Positions 1 to 6,353 of a stretch of 15,462 nucleotides of DNA are shown in pieces. The first letter of the stretch is position 1; the number at the start of each line of letters is the position of its first letter. Made by a program: the position numbers and the translations under genes. Source of the DNA: Pyrobaculum sp. (GTDB taxonomy: Archaea > Thermoproteota > Thermoprotei > Thermoproteales > Thermoproteaceae); the NCBI GenBank assembly GCA_009903905.1, contig WYEI01000031.1:1-15462 (forward strand), in the 5' to 3' direction. Below the pieces are notes generated by a model. It worked only from the letters and a program-made list of their open reading frames with translations. It did no database searches and was not told the origin of the DNA.

Positions 1-2
1 AT

Positions 3-953
3 CAGTCGTATAACAAACTCGCCGTGCCTATGCCCCATGGCGTGGAGTTGCTCGATCTTAGGGTTGAGCTGGCGCGAGGCGAGGCCCCGGGTAAGGCCGC
101 GGCCAGGTTTAGGGAGGCCGTGGCCAAGGCCGTGAGGGATGCGTTGGAGGGAGTCGCGAAATATGTCCCGCTAGATGCCCAGTATCTATACGACGTCTAT
201 CTCTCTAAGAGGCTGCGCCACGTCGGGTCTATCGACTTAGCGACCATAAGGGAGGACTTCTATAGGGACCCTGATCTGCCCATGGTGGAGCCCGGGAAGG
301 CGCTCACAGAGGCTTTGGCGAAGCTGGCCGAGAATGGGGAGATAGTGCTCTCCTGCGGAAATTCGTGGTACTGGCCGCAGGTACTTAGAGAGGTCAGGAG
401 CTTGCCAGAGGGCGAGGAGACAGCCAGACTTAGGGAACTTCTAAACTGCGATCCCGAGAGGGCGATAAGCGTGATGAAGGAGGTCCCGGGAGAGGTGAAG
501 TCGCTTCTAGAGGAGGCGAGGAGGAGGGCCAGGCCAGCCGCGGCGGCGGAGGCGACGCCTGCGGCTGTTAAGTGCGAAGATGTGGAGAAGCCGTTGGCTG
601 AGGGCGTGGGTGTACAAGCCAGAAGTCTCGTAGTCGTTGGCAACGACGCGACGGCGGTTTTGCACTTTCTACAACAGTTGAGGAGTCTTAAATACTTCCA
701 GCTAGTTGACGCAAAGGCCGAGGCCGTGTTTAAAGACGGGGGTGTGGAGTCGAATTGGACCGCCAGAGGCGTCGGCGAGGTGGAGAAACTTGTAAAGTAC
801 CTAAATACGTTGACTGCGGAGGGCGGCGAGGCGTCGATCACCGCGACCTTCACCGTGAGGGAGAGAGTGGTGCCCCAAGAGGCGGCTGAGCTCGCCAAGG
901 CGTTTAAGAACCTAGACATAAGGGTACGCGGCTCCGTCTGCAGAGGGGCATGA
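3..953 (+). CDS. C-terminal part of a large protein, possibly DUF499-type ATPase (5' end outside window)
   Basis: The reading frame is open from the first full codon at base 3. GTG 24 and ATG 30 are possible internal starts, but there is no promoter or ribosome site in front, so I read this as the 3' part of a longer gene. The visible 316 residues begin with a charged helical stretch and then a section resembling a winged helix (around DLATIREDFYRDP and the later GEIVLSCGNSWYW). A basic Ala/Glu-rich linker follows at about residues 165-200. The end is an alpha/beta domain starting SLVVVGNDATAVLHFL and finishing with paired strands (ASITATFTVRER, DIRVRG). This arrangement recalls the C-terminal end of archaeal DUF499 ATPases, which sit in defence loci with DUF1156 methylases. 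The P-loop region, which would settle it, lies outside the window. The stop overlaps the next gene by four bases (ATGA). Family assignment is weak; coding status is strong. Confidence 0.6.
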   Translation, partial: QSYNKLAVPMPHGVELLDLRVELARGEAPGKAAARFREAVAKAVRDALEGVAKYVPLDAQYLYDVYLSKRLRHVGSIDLATIREDFYRDPDLPMVEPGKALTEALAKLAENGEIVLSCGNSWYWPQVLREVRSLPEGEETARLRELLNCDPERAISVMKEVPGEVKSLLEEARRRARPAAAAEATPAAVKCEDVEKPLAEGVGVQARSLVVVGNDATAVLHFLQQLRSLKYFQLVDAKAEAVFKDGGVESNWTARGVGEVEKLVKYLNTLTAEGGEASITATFTVRERVVPQEAAELAKAFKNLDIRVRGSVCRGA

Positions 954-1279
954 TCACGCTCAGAATGGGTGGACGGAGGGCAACCCTTATGCAGAGGGGC
1001 AGACGCATAGCCTCGTTCTCCGTGGAGGGGCTCACGTGGTGGCGTGAGCTTTTCGGCGACGTGATGCAGATAGACGACTCCTTCGCCAACCTGGAGAAAG
1101 TTGCTAAGGCCTACCTCTTCGCCAAGCTGTACCCCTACGTGCACGAGAAATATAGGCTAGTCAAGACCCTACGCGAAATGGACGACTTCGCCGCCGTATA
1201 TTGGATGTGGGAGGTGAAAAACAAAGGCCTTAGGGCTATAGTAGCACTAAAAAAACTCTATACAACTAACCTAAAGTAA
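950..1279 (+). CDS. Small hypothetical protein, translationally coupled to upstream gene
   Basis: A 109-aa basic protein whose ATG overlaps the upstream stop as ATGA, the classic sign of one transcript and coupled translation. The N-terminus (MITLRMGGRRATLMQRGRR) reads like two short beta strands, and the remainder is predicted helical with many aromatic residues (LTWWRELFG, FAAVYWMWEVKNKG). No membrane segment, Cys cluster or nucleotide-binding motif is visible. The tail becomes richer in A+T and Lys (LKKLYTTNLK), at the border of the A+T-rich insert that follows, so the end may have been altered by insertion. I do not recognise the family. The overlap suggests it works with, or binds, the large protein upstream. 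Confidence 0.7.
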   Translation: MITLRMGGRRATLMQRGRRIASFSVEGLTWWRELFGDVMQIDDSFANLEKVAKAYLFAKLYPYVHEKYRLVKTLREMDDFAAVYWMWEVKNKGLRAIVALKKLYTTNLK

Positions 1280-1291
1280 GGAATATTTCCT
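1272..1291 (+). promoter_or_regulatory. Putative promoter with dyad before the HEPN gene
   Basis: TAAAGTAA at 1272-1279 is centred about 24 bases before ATG 1300, the usual spacing for a leaderless crenarchaeal gene. It also contains the stop of the preceding gene. AGGAA-TAT-TTCCT at 1279-1291 is a perfect 5-base inverted repeat next to the box and could be an operator. Position-based inference only. Confidence 0.3.
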
Positions 1292-1299
1292 GAATATTT

Positions 1300-2220
1300 A
1301 TGACGAAAAATTCACATAGAGAAGGTATACGATTGGCAAGAGAGCTGATCAGCATAGCGCTAGAGGATTTCGATACGGCCAGGCATCTTTTTGGTGTGGG
1401 CCGATTCCGCTGGGGTCTCATCGCGCTTCAGCAGTCGCTTGAAAAAGCCATTAAGGCCATCTTGCTTAGTCTATGTATTATCGAAACAGAAAAGAGTCTT
1501 AAAAAGAAGATTTCGCATAAGGCAACTACACGAATCTTTCATATATTGATAGAGTTTTCAGAAAAATTAGAAAAGGCGATCGAGGTTCTTAAGGATATGT
1601 TACGTCAGATGCCAGGAATAACGTTAGCTCCACTTGAGACTCTACAGAGGGGAATTGAGAATACGAAGATTGAGCTTAGTGACCTATCTGGAAAAGCCGA
1701 GGAGATTGCTAAAAAGGCGGCGGTCAAGGTATTTCATCCTGTCACAGATGAGGATAGAGAAAAATATGAAAAATTAGAATTAGAAATAATGAATTTTGTA
1801 AATCAAAACTACGATAACGTAAATATATATGAACTGTATAAGGTATTAGAGGCCTTGCCGTCTGAGGCCAAGACAGTTGCGGCGCAACTGATTAACTTGG
1901 CGCGATCTGGCGGCCCATATAATGAGCTTATAGATATACTTGCCGCATTTTCTACATGGCACATAGTATTTGAGTATACGTTGTCTGATCTCAGATATAG
2001 GGCGTTACATCTTGACGAAAATACATTTATCGTATGGTGGGGACGTAATGCGATTCAGACAATAGACAGATTGAATTTAATATATAGAGTTGATAAAGCT
2101 GTGTCTGAATTGAATGAAGATATATGCAACTTAATACGTCCGCTAATACAGACGAATCGGATGAATAGACAACTTGGCAAAGAAAATCCATCGCCTAAAG
2201 GCCACCCTCCTGGAGATTAG
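1300..2220 (+). CDS. HEPN-domain protein with a long insertion
   Basis: A 306-aa helical protein. Residues 8-60 show the HEPN pattern: a first helix with AREL..IALEDFDTARHLF, a short turn (GVGRFRWG), then ALQQSLEKAIKAILL, matching the family's 'qq..Ek..Ka' helix. A His-containing helix follows (HKATTRIFHILIEF, 73-86). About 130 residues of Glu/Lys-rich helix, probably coiled coil, separate this from a last helical pair containing R232-Y-R-A-L-H237, an Rx4H arrangement like the catalytic motif of HEPN ribonucleases. HEPN proteins are often RNA-cutting toxins or defence effectors; other HEPN groups keep only an R-Y and are not nucleases, so activity is uncertain. No MNT nucleotidyltransferase partner is adjacent. 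The gene is clearly richer in A+T than the flanking genes (ATA, AAA, GAA and TTA codons are common), suggesting recent transfer. It has its own promoter. Confidence 0.7.
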   Translation: MTKNSHREGIRLARELISIALEDFDTARHLFGVGRFRWGLIALQQSLEKAIKAILLSLCIIETEKSLKKKISHKATTRIFHILIEFSEKLEKAIEVLKDMLRQMPGITLAPLETLQRGIENTKIELSDLSGKAEEIAKKAAVKVFHPVTDEDREKYEKLELEIMNFVNQNYDNVNIYELYKVLEALPSEAKTVAAQLINLARSGGPYNELIDILAAFSTWHIVFEYTLSDLRYRALHLDENTFIVWWGRNAIQTIDRLNLIYRVDKAVSELNEDICNLIRPLIQTNRMNRQLGKENPSPKGHPPGD

Positions 2221-2415
2221 AGACTGCTAAGAGCTTGCCAATATCCCAGCAGTAGTAGCACGACAAGCCAACACCTCTTCTGGCGGAGTTGCCTAGTGGT
2301 CGAGACCTCATGACGCTTTAAGTAAACGCCGACGTGGAGCTTGCCGCCTTCTTCGCAGTTGTTTTGGTCGATCTAGTGGGGTTATCCGGCTTAGTATTAC
2401 GAAAAATTAATAAAA
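2221..2415 (+). other. Intergenic stretch with a possible gene remnant
   Basis: There is no intact gene here. Base composition returns to G+C-rich. From 2322 one frame reads VNADVELAAFFAVVLVDL and onward into the next gene's start, giving a hydrophobic helix in host-like codons but no start codon; an in-frame TAA precedes it at 2319-2321. It could be the decayed end of a membrane protein interrupted when the A+T-rich genes arrived. Confidence 0.25.
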
Positions 2416-2416
2416 A
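2406..2416 (+). promoter_or_regulatory. TATA-like box for the small membrane protein
   Basis: AATTAATAAAA ends 29 bases before ATG 2446 and abuts ATG 2416. A leaderless transcript would start near 2436-2446. That fits initiation at 2446 and would leave the 2416 ATG untranscribed. Confidence 0.35.
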
Positions 2417-2445
2417 TGTGGTATCTCACAAAAATTGTGGACGAC

Positions 2446-2754
2446 ATGACTGAGAAGATTATACTTTTCGTGTCTATCGGATCTTTAGCAATAGTTGCCG
2501 CACTTCTTGTTTATAGTTATTGGGGGTTACTATACAGTTTCTTAGCGGCTTTATTTGTGATCATGGTCGGGTTATATATCTTCAGTGAATCTGACTTGGA
2601 AAAGATGATCGCCGCTATATTTATGGCGTTTGTAATCGGTGTTGTTGTAGAAACGGTGTTTGGGGTTTTTGCTGGGTTTATTGCATTTTTTGCAACAGTT
2701 GGAATATTAGGTCTCATTACTTATATCATGTCGTCATCATCAGAAGAAGAATAA
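2446..2754 (+). CDS. Small multi-pass membrane protein
   Basis: A 102-aa very hydrophobic protein with about four membrane helices, at residues 4-24, 26-46, 54-73 and 75-95. A short acidic loop SESDLEK lies between helices 2 and 3, and the hydrophilic tail is SSSSEEE. No enzyme motif is seen. An earlier in-frame ATG at 2416 would add ten residues, but it lies on top of the TATA-like box, so I prefer 2446. Like the HEPN gene before it, it is A+T-rich, so the two may have arrived together. A small membrane protein beside a HEPN protein could be a membrane effector or an immunity protein; that is inference. The next reading frame starts 30 bases downstream. Confidence 0.6.
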   Translation: MTEKIILFVSIGSLAIVAALLVYSYWGLLYSFLAALFVIMVGLYIFSESDLEKMIAAIFMAFVIGVVVETVFGVFAGFIAFFATVGILGLITYIMSSSSEEE

Positions 2755-2783
2755 AATCGCAAATAAGGAAGGCCCCAGCCTAC

Positions 2784-2925
2784 ATGAACGATTGGAACGC
2801 CCCCTTCATATGAAGGACAGAGGCCCATCTCTCTACGGCTTGAGTACAGAGCCCCCGCGGCGAGACCTCTCGACGTCTCTCTCAAGCGTATCGCCATCTA
2901 CTTCGGAGAGACCCAGCAATTACGA
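2784..2925 (+). pseudogene. Frame-shifted 5' end of the nuclease-like gene
   Basis: The frame of the downstream 444-aa protein stays open back to 2788 with no ATG, GTG or TTG, yet it reads like real protein (RPISLRLEYRAP, then SLKRIAIYFGE). In the neighbouring frame ATG 2784 opens MNDWNAPFI and then meets TGA at 2811-2813. Skipping the single T at 2811 joins the two as MNDWNAPFI-EGQRPISLRLE and gives one 491-aa protein. A TATA-like ATAAAAT at 2751-2757 lies about 29 bases before this ATG. Possible explanations are a one-base insertion that inactivated the gene, a sequencing error, or a +1 frameshift at the TGA stop. Confidence 0.55.
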
Positions 2926-4260
2926 GTGGACCTTTCCCTCGAGACACCCCACATGTCAGCTCTCCAACTTAAGCTGGAAGGAGCTATGCTCTCCTTTGAG
3001 AAGCCGAGAGAGAGCTCGCTAGACGTAGACGCCTCCGTCCCCTCCCTCGCAACCGTCTCGCCTCAGCCCAGCCCGCCGGATGCACCTGAGGCCCCTCTGG
3101 AGGAGCTTGAGGAGGCCTACTCCGAGCCTCTGCTTAGACTAGGCGTCGTAATCTCCGAGAGACCCGTCGTAATCGTTGCAAGGCCCACAGGCTTCGGCTA
3201 CATCGAGTTACTGAAGCGTGTATTGAGGGAGATCTACAGAGTTAGGTCAGGGGGCCTCCCCGAGCCCAAACACGTCTCAATGCCCGAAGACCTCCGCCTA
3301 CTGTTGCCCGTGAACGTCGGCGCCGGGAAGCGGCTGTTTGTTTTAGACCTCAGCCGGAGCCGCGCCCAGGGGCCGAAAGCGGATGACCTTTTGAAGGAGA
3401 AGAGTCGGGACTTGGACAGGCTAAGGGATAGGCTTAGGGAGCTCTTCTCGCAGGAGTTCGGCTTTTTCGTGATCTACGGCGATGTAAAGAAGTTGAGCAT
3501 TTGGGAGCGGGTGCCGGCTGAGGCCGCGGGCGGCTACGCCTCCGTCGTCCCAAGCCCTGTGGAAGTGTCCATGAAGCCGGGGCGCCTCCCGTTTTGCGTC
3601 TTGTTGGCAAACGCCATGTGGGGGCGGGTCTCCGACCCAGTCCTCGACTATGAACGCCTCGGGTTCCGCGACTTCGACGAGTTTGTGGTTTGGCTGGAAG
3701 ACCAGTACTGGCGTAGGCTGGGAGAGGTGAGCTTCAAGGTGCTCTACAAGACGAAGCCAAGCGCCGGCGAGCGGGAATCCGAGCTCCACTACCTGGCGAA
3801 GGCCTTCGTGGTGCGCCACCTGGCCGAGAGAGTTGGCCTCCACTGCGTCGAGACCGAAAAAGGAGAGGACACCGCCGTGTTCGACGTAGTCGTCACATGC
3901 GGCGGCCTCCAGGAGCTTGTGGTCGAGGTGGAGACTCTCTACGGCACAGGCACGGTGATTCACAAGCTTGTAGAGACCGTGGAGAGAGCCGGTGTGCGGA
4001 AGCTTGTGGAGACCGTGGAGAGGGCCGGGGGGCGGAAGATGTGGATCGTGGTGCCCAACCCACAGGCAGTCATCTACTTGCCGCTGTTGCTGAGGACCCG
4101 GAGGGAGCTGAGGGGGAAGTACGACGTAGAGTTCTACACGCTTGACGTCACAAGCCGCGGCCTCGTCCGGCTCACCGACGTTGCGTCAATACTTGTGAAG
4201 AAATGGAAAGAGACGGCAGAAGGCGCCGAGGAGGCTAATAAGTCGCTCACAGCAGACTAG
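2926..4260 (+). CDS. PD-(D/E)XK-nuclease-like protein (main frame)
   Basis: 444 aa are readable from GTG 2926; the natural start is probably ATG 2784 through a one-base frame change. Numbering from 2926: residues 1-60 hold beta strands and a Pro-rich linker; 70-190 form an alpha/beta domain with a strand-loop PVVIVARPTGFGYIE and a charged helix at 150-175. Residues 280-430 look like a restriction-endonuclease fold: helix ESELHYLAKAFVVRHLAE (E286), strand FDVVV (D320), strand LVVEVETLYGTG (E334, E336), then a helix and strand KMWIVVPNPQAVIYL. The order helix-D-(E-x-E) fits the PD-(D/E)XK core, but the usual Lys of ExK is Glu, so catalysis is uncertain. A 36-bp tandem duplication lies directly after the catalytic strand. 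The family looks archaeal and I cannot name it. A substrate role on DNA is inference from the fold. Confidence 0.65.
   Translation: MDLSLETPHMSALQLKLEGAMLSFEKPRESSLDVDASVPSLATVSPQPSPPDAPEAPLEELEEAYSEPLLRLGVVISERPVVIVARPTGFGYIELLKRVLREIYRVRSGGLPEPKHVSMPEDLRLLLPVNVGAGKRLFVLDLSRSRAQGPKADDLLKEKSRDLDRLRDRLRELFSQEFGFFVIYGDVKKLSIWERVPAEAAGGYASVVPSPVEVSMKPGRLPFCVLLANAMWGRVSDPVLDYERLGFRDFDEFVVWLEDQYWRRLGEVSFKVLYKTKPSAGERESELHYLAKAFVVRHLAERVGLHCVETEKGEDTAVFDVVVTCGGLQELVVEVETLYGTGTVIHKLVETVERAGVRKLVETVERAGGRKMWIVVPNPQAVIYLPLLLRTRRELRGKYDVEFYTLDVTSRGLVRLTDVASILVKKWKETAEGAEEANKSLTAD
3964..4035 (+). repeat. 36-bp in-frame tandem duplication
   Basis: Two adjacent 36-base units, 3964-3999 and 4000-4035, differ at only a few positions. 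They encode KLVETVERAGVR followed by KLVETVERAGGR. The unit lies in the nuclease-like domain of the preceding entry, between the E-V-E strand and the strand WIVVPN. Confidence 0.9.
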
Positions 4261-4392
4261 ATAGACTTCGTCTCGCAGTTCCCCATAGTCTGCATCGCCT
4301 ACACAGACTGCGATGAGGCCTGTCTGTGGCTGTCGTCGGCTTGGTCTCGAAAACTGCGACAGGTCGCCGAGCTAGCTACCATTGGTCAGTAG
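4261..4392 (+). pseudogene. Gap with remnant of a gene end, homologous to 9465-9540
   Basis: There is no intact gene. From about 4325 one frame reads VAVVGLVSKTATGRR then ASYHWSVVFK, which lines up with AVSRGLSPSNGN...SGYWPAVFY at 9470-9544. Both copies lie just before the ATPase or its decayed duplicate, so this is probably the tail of an old gene upstream of the ATPase. The frame in phase with the nuclease gene is also open for 43 codons after its stop, with no obvious meaning. Confidence 0.4.
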
Positions 4393-4401
4393 TTTTTAAA
4401 C
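4393..4401 (+). promoter_or_regulatory. TATA-like box of the ATPase operon
   Basis: TTTTTAAAC is centred 23 bases before ATG 4420. This supports a leaderless transcript and ATG 4420 rather than GTG 4414 as the start. Very similar boxes stand before the genes at 5820 and 6354. Confidence 0.5.
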
Positions 4402-4419
4402 ATCTATTTCAACGTGGAT

Positions 4420-5220
4420 ATGCGTCTCGTCCTCAGCAACGTGGGGCCGATTAGGGAGGCTGAGTTTAATCTTTCTGGCGTTGTGTTTCTGTATGGTCCA
4501 CATGGCGCTGGGAAGACTGCTGTGGCTAGGGCTCTCTCTGTGGCTTCTAGGGTTTTGGGGAGGGGCTCTGTGGAGGCGAGGGAGGCGGTCTCGCTTATAA
4601 ACCGCGGCGCCGAGAAAGCCGTAGTTGAGCTGGGGGAACACGCCGTGGAGCTGGCGTGGAGACACGTAGCTGTGAAGACTGGGTGGCTCGAGAGGAGGCT
4701 GGAGGGCGATATCTACACCGGCGTCGGCGTCGCCGACATCCCGCTGATATGGGTGAGGGACGGCGTGAGGCTCTTCGGCACTGAGACAGACGGCGTCTAC
4801 AGCTTCTCCCGCTTTGTGGAGGAGGTTCTGCCGGCCTACGACGCGTTGGAGGAGGCCTTAGATTTTGTGAACGATGTTCTGGGGCCGGCGGGCTTCCAGC
4901 TGGAGCTCTGGGGCGATTCCTACACGCAACAGACCGCCGTAGTCTTCCGCGGGGAGGACGGCGAGGAGTACGAGGAGGATGCCGTGTCGGAGGCCGTACT
5001 CAAGCTGGCCCAGGCCGCAGCCGCCGCGGTAGCCGCCAGGCGCATGGGCGCGCTTCTGTTTATAGACGGGGTAGACCTACTGCAGGAGGAATACGCCAGA
5101 CGGCTGTTTGCCGCGTTGTCCAAGCTGGAGGTCCCCGCGTTGGTGGAGATACACCGCGCCGATCTGCTCGGCGGGAGGAGGTGTTATCTGTTGAAAAACG
5201 GCGGGGCCGAGCCGTGCTAG
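4420..5220 (+). CDS. Compact SMC/RecF-like ABC ATPase
   Basis: A 266-aa protein. The opening MRLVLSNVGPIREAEFNLSG followed by VVFLYGPHGAGKTAVARAL is the standard start of RecF/SMC/OLD-type ABC ATPases, with Walker A GPHGAGKT at residues 26-33. The middle (60-180) is short and has no long coiled coil. The C-terminal lobe has EDAVSEAVLKLAQAAAAAVAA, in the place of the ABC signature helix, then Walker B ALLFIDGVD at 211-218, and IHRAD (244-248), which supplies the His switch. Such compact ATPases act as DNA-sensing or DNA-moving subunits and are common in defence and toxin-like gene pairs. The gene is followed after four bases by a 78-aa gene. GTG 4414 would add two residues, but the promoter spacing favours 4420. 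A decayed second copy of its 5' part lies at 9554-9765. Confidence 0.8.
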   Translation: MRLVLSNVGPIREAEFNLSGVVFLYGPHGAGKTAVARALSVASRVLGRGSVEAREAVSLINRGAEKAVVELGEHAVELAWRHVAVKTGWLERRLEGDIYTGVGVADIPLIWVRDGVRLFGTETDGVYSFSRFVEEVLPAYDALEEALDFVNDVLGPAGFQLELWGDSYTQQTAVVFRGEDGEEYEEDAVSEAVLKLAQAAAAAVAARRMGALLFIDGVDLLQEEYARRLFAALSKLEVPALVEIHRADLLGGRRCYLLKNGGAEPC

Positions 5221-5224
5221 GCCT

Positions 5225-5461
5225 ATGAAGACCCGTCGGGAGGCTAATCCAGTGGTGGAGGCCCGGGTCTACGTGGACGACCCCAACGTCGTGTTTATCT
5301 TCAACGGGAGGTTTTGGACGCCCGCGAGACGGGAGGATGTGGAAGACGTGGTGGTGCCCGTGGTGACTGTGGTGGCGAAGGGGAGGAAGTACATATGCCG
5401 CAACGCAACTCTAGAGGAGGCCCTGGCTGGCTACGAGAAATGCTCCCCCGTAGGCGTTTAG
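5225..5461 (+). CDS. Small partner protein of the ATPase
   Basis: 78 aa, starting four bases after the ATPase stop, so almost certainly on the same transcript. The sequence suggests a small beta-rich fold (VEARVYVDDPNVVFIFNGRFW, VVVPVVTVVAKGRKYICR) ending in a helix (ATLEEALAGYEKC). Two cysteines are present but there is no metal-binding pattern. I do not recognise a family. Placement makes it a candidate accessory, target-binding or antitoxin-like subunit of the ATPase; that is inference only. Confidence 0.65.
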   Translation: MKTRREANPVVEARVYVDDPNVVFIFNGRFWTPARREDVEDVVVPVVTVVAKGRKYICRNATLEEALAGYEKCSPVGV

Positions 5462-5786
5462 ACCGGCCGGGGGTCGACAGAGGCTGATCCAACGCTACGG
5501 CGCCTCACCCCGGGTCAGATCTAAACCCGCCTTTTACTGACAGCCCAAACCCCGCGGCCGGCCCCACCTAACCTCCAACACGTCCCGTATAAGGGCATGT
5601 CCAACAGTCGTAGTGTTGGGCAAAAGATACATACACAGAGCGAGCTCCGTAGAGGATAAATTATGTACAAGATCTACGCCAACTTACTCCGCGTTTTGGG
5701 GGTGACATTTTTTAGTAAGGAAATGCACCATCTTAAACTCTGTAGTATTAGAATCTTAATCTTGATTTACTTATAAATAGTGGTTT
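5462..5786 (+). other. Long gap: hairpin and one doubtful 37-codon ORF
   Basis: There is no convincing gene. TGTCCAACA (5598-5606) and TGTTGGGCA (5614-5622) form a nine-pair stem with one G-T pair and a seven-base loop. A 37-codon ORF from ATG 5663 to TAA 5776 starts MYKIYANLLRVLGVTFFSKE and ends in a hydrophobic run, with GATAAATT directly before it. It has no recognisable motif, and chance is a fair explanation in this A+T-richer section. Confidence 0.3.
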
Positions 5787-5797
5787 TTGAGAAAAAC

Positions 5798-5804
5798 TTT
5801 TAAA
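5798..5804 (+). promoter_or_regulatory. TATA-like box before the 76-aa gene
   Basis: TTTTAAA is centred 19 bases before GTG 5820. A second A+T-rich box (TTATAAATA, 5771-5779) lies further up, at a better distance for a start near 5800. The box overlaps the codons of a possible earlier TTG start at 5787. Confidence 0.3.
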
Positions 5805-5819
5805 GTTGGTTTTTCCCAG

Positions 5820-6050
5820 GTGCATGGGTCGGTTGAGGCGTTGGAGATTCCGGGGGTGAGGGCGGCAAGGCGTTGTTTCTTGCTCGTGGGCGGGGCGTGG
5901 GAGGATGAAGTCATTGTGGTGGATGCAGGAGAGTTCTACGCGGTGGGGACTGTGCTCGGCGAGTGGTTCATCGTGGGTAAGGATGCCGTAAGGGGCTTCC
6001 TGGCGGCGTTGCTGGGCGTGGAGGAGGGAAAAATCGAGTTGAGGTGCTGA
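5820..6050 (+). CDS. Small hypothetical protein
   Basis: 76 aa from GTG 5820; TTG 5787 would add eleven residues (MRKTFKVGFSQ) but would run through a TATA-like box. It looks like an all-beta barrel or sheet: CFLLVGGAWEDEVIVVDAGE, then FYAVGTVLGEWFIVGKDA, and a last helix GFLAALLGVEEG. Codon use is host-like with G/C at third positions, which supports a real gene. I see no catalytic or binding motif and cannot name a family. It stands alone, with its own promoter, in the region between the ATPase pair and the broken gene at 6354. Confidence 0.55.
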   Translation: MHGSVEALEIPGVRAARRCFLLVGGAWEDEVIVVDAGEFYAVGTVLGEWFIVGKDAVRGFLAALLGVEEGKIELRC

Positions 6051-6353
6051 TAGAGCTCCAGGTGCGGCGCAATTGGAGTAGATGGCGAAGAGGCCCTGGA
6101 GGCGGCCGCGCCCACAGCCTAACTTGTGGCGGACAAAGCAACTTTTGCCTCAGTCGCCGGGGCGGGTTTTAAAGATCTGCCGGCATCTCTTGTATATTCC
6201 CTTTTTCAGAATATTAAAAAGCGGTCTGTAGCTAAGTGGCGTCCGCCGCGTCCTTAAACCTCCTGGCCGCAGGCGTTGGAGTGCGGTAGATGCTCGACGT
6301 GGGGGAGCAGCCTCCGGCATTAAGGAAGTTTTAAACCCCCTCCCTAGCCATCT
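6051..6353 (+). other. Gap with several TATA-like boxes
   Basis: There is no gene I can support. GGTTTTAAAG (about 6166-6175), ATATTAAAAAG (about 6210-6220) and AGTTTTAAAC (6327-6336) look like promoter boxes; only the last has a gene at the right distance. The others may serve untranslated RNA or be relics. No C/D-box pair was found. Confidence 0.3.
6329..6335 (+). promoter_or_regulatory. TATA-like box for the gene at 6354
   Basis: TTTTAAA is centred 22 bases before GTG 6354. Its surroundings, AGTTTTAAAC, nearly match the box at 4391-4401 before the ATPase. Confidence 0.45.

Noticed and set aside
260..1144. Long minus-strand ORF of 294 codons opposite the first two genes
   Set aside because: It is the mirror of G+C-rich genes on the + strand; its translation is Ser/Thr/Pro-rich with no domain, and the + strand genes are coupled by ATGA.
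2282..2320. tRNA-like 5' half (GCCTAGTGGTCGAG resembles a D-arm)
   Set aside because: The D-stem has a mismatch, the anticodon stem does not pair, position 33 is not T, and no T-arm follows. Probably chance, though a tRNA fragment at an insertion border cannot be fully excluded.
2792..3022. 76-codon + strand ORF beginning at ATG 2792
   Set aside because: It overlaps the better-supported extended frame of the nuclease-like gene, and its translation is a Ser/Pro/Arg-rich shadow.
5663..5776. 37-codon ORF in the gap after the 78-aa gene
   Set aside because: No motif, no host-like codon bias and only a weak upstream box; kept as a note in the gap entry rather than as a gene.
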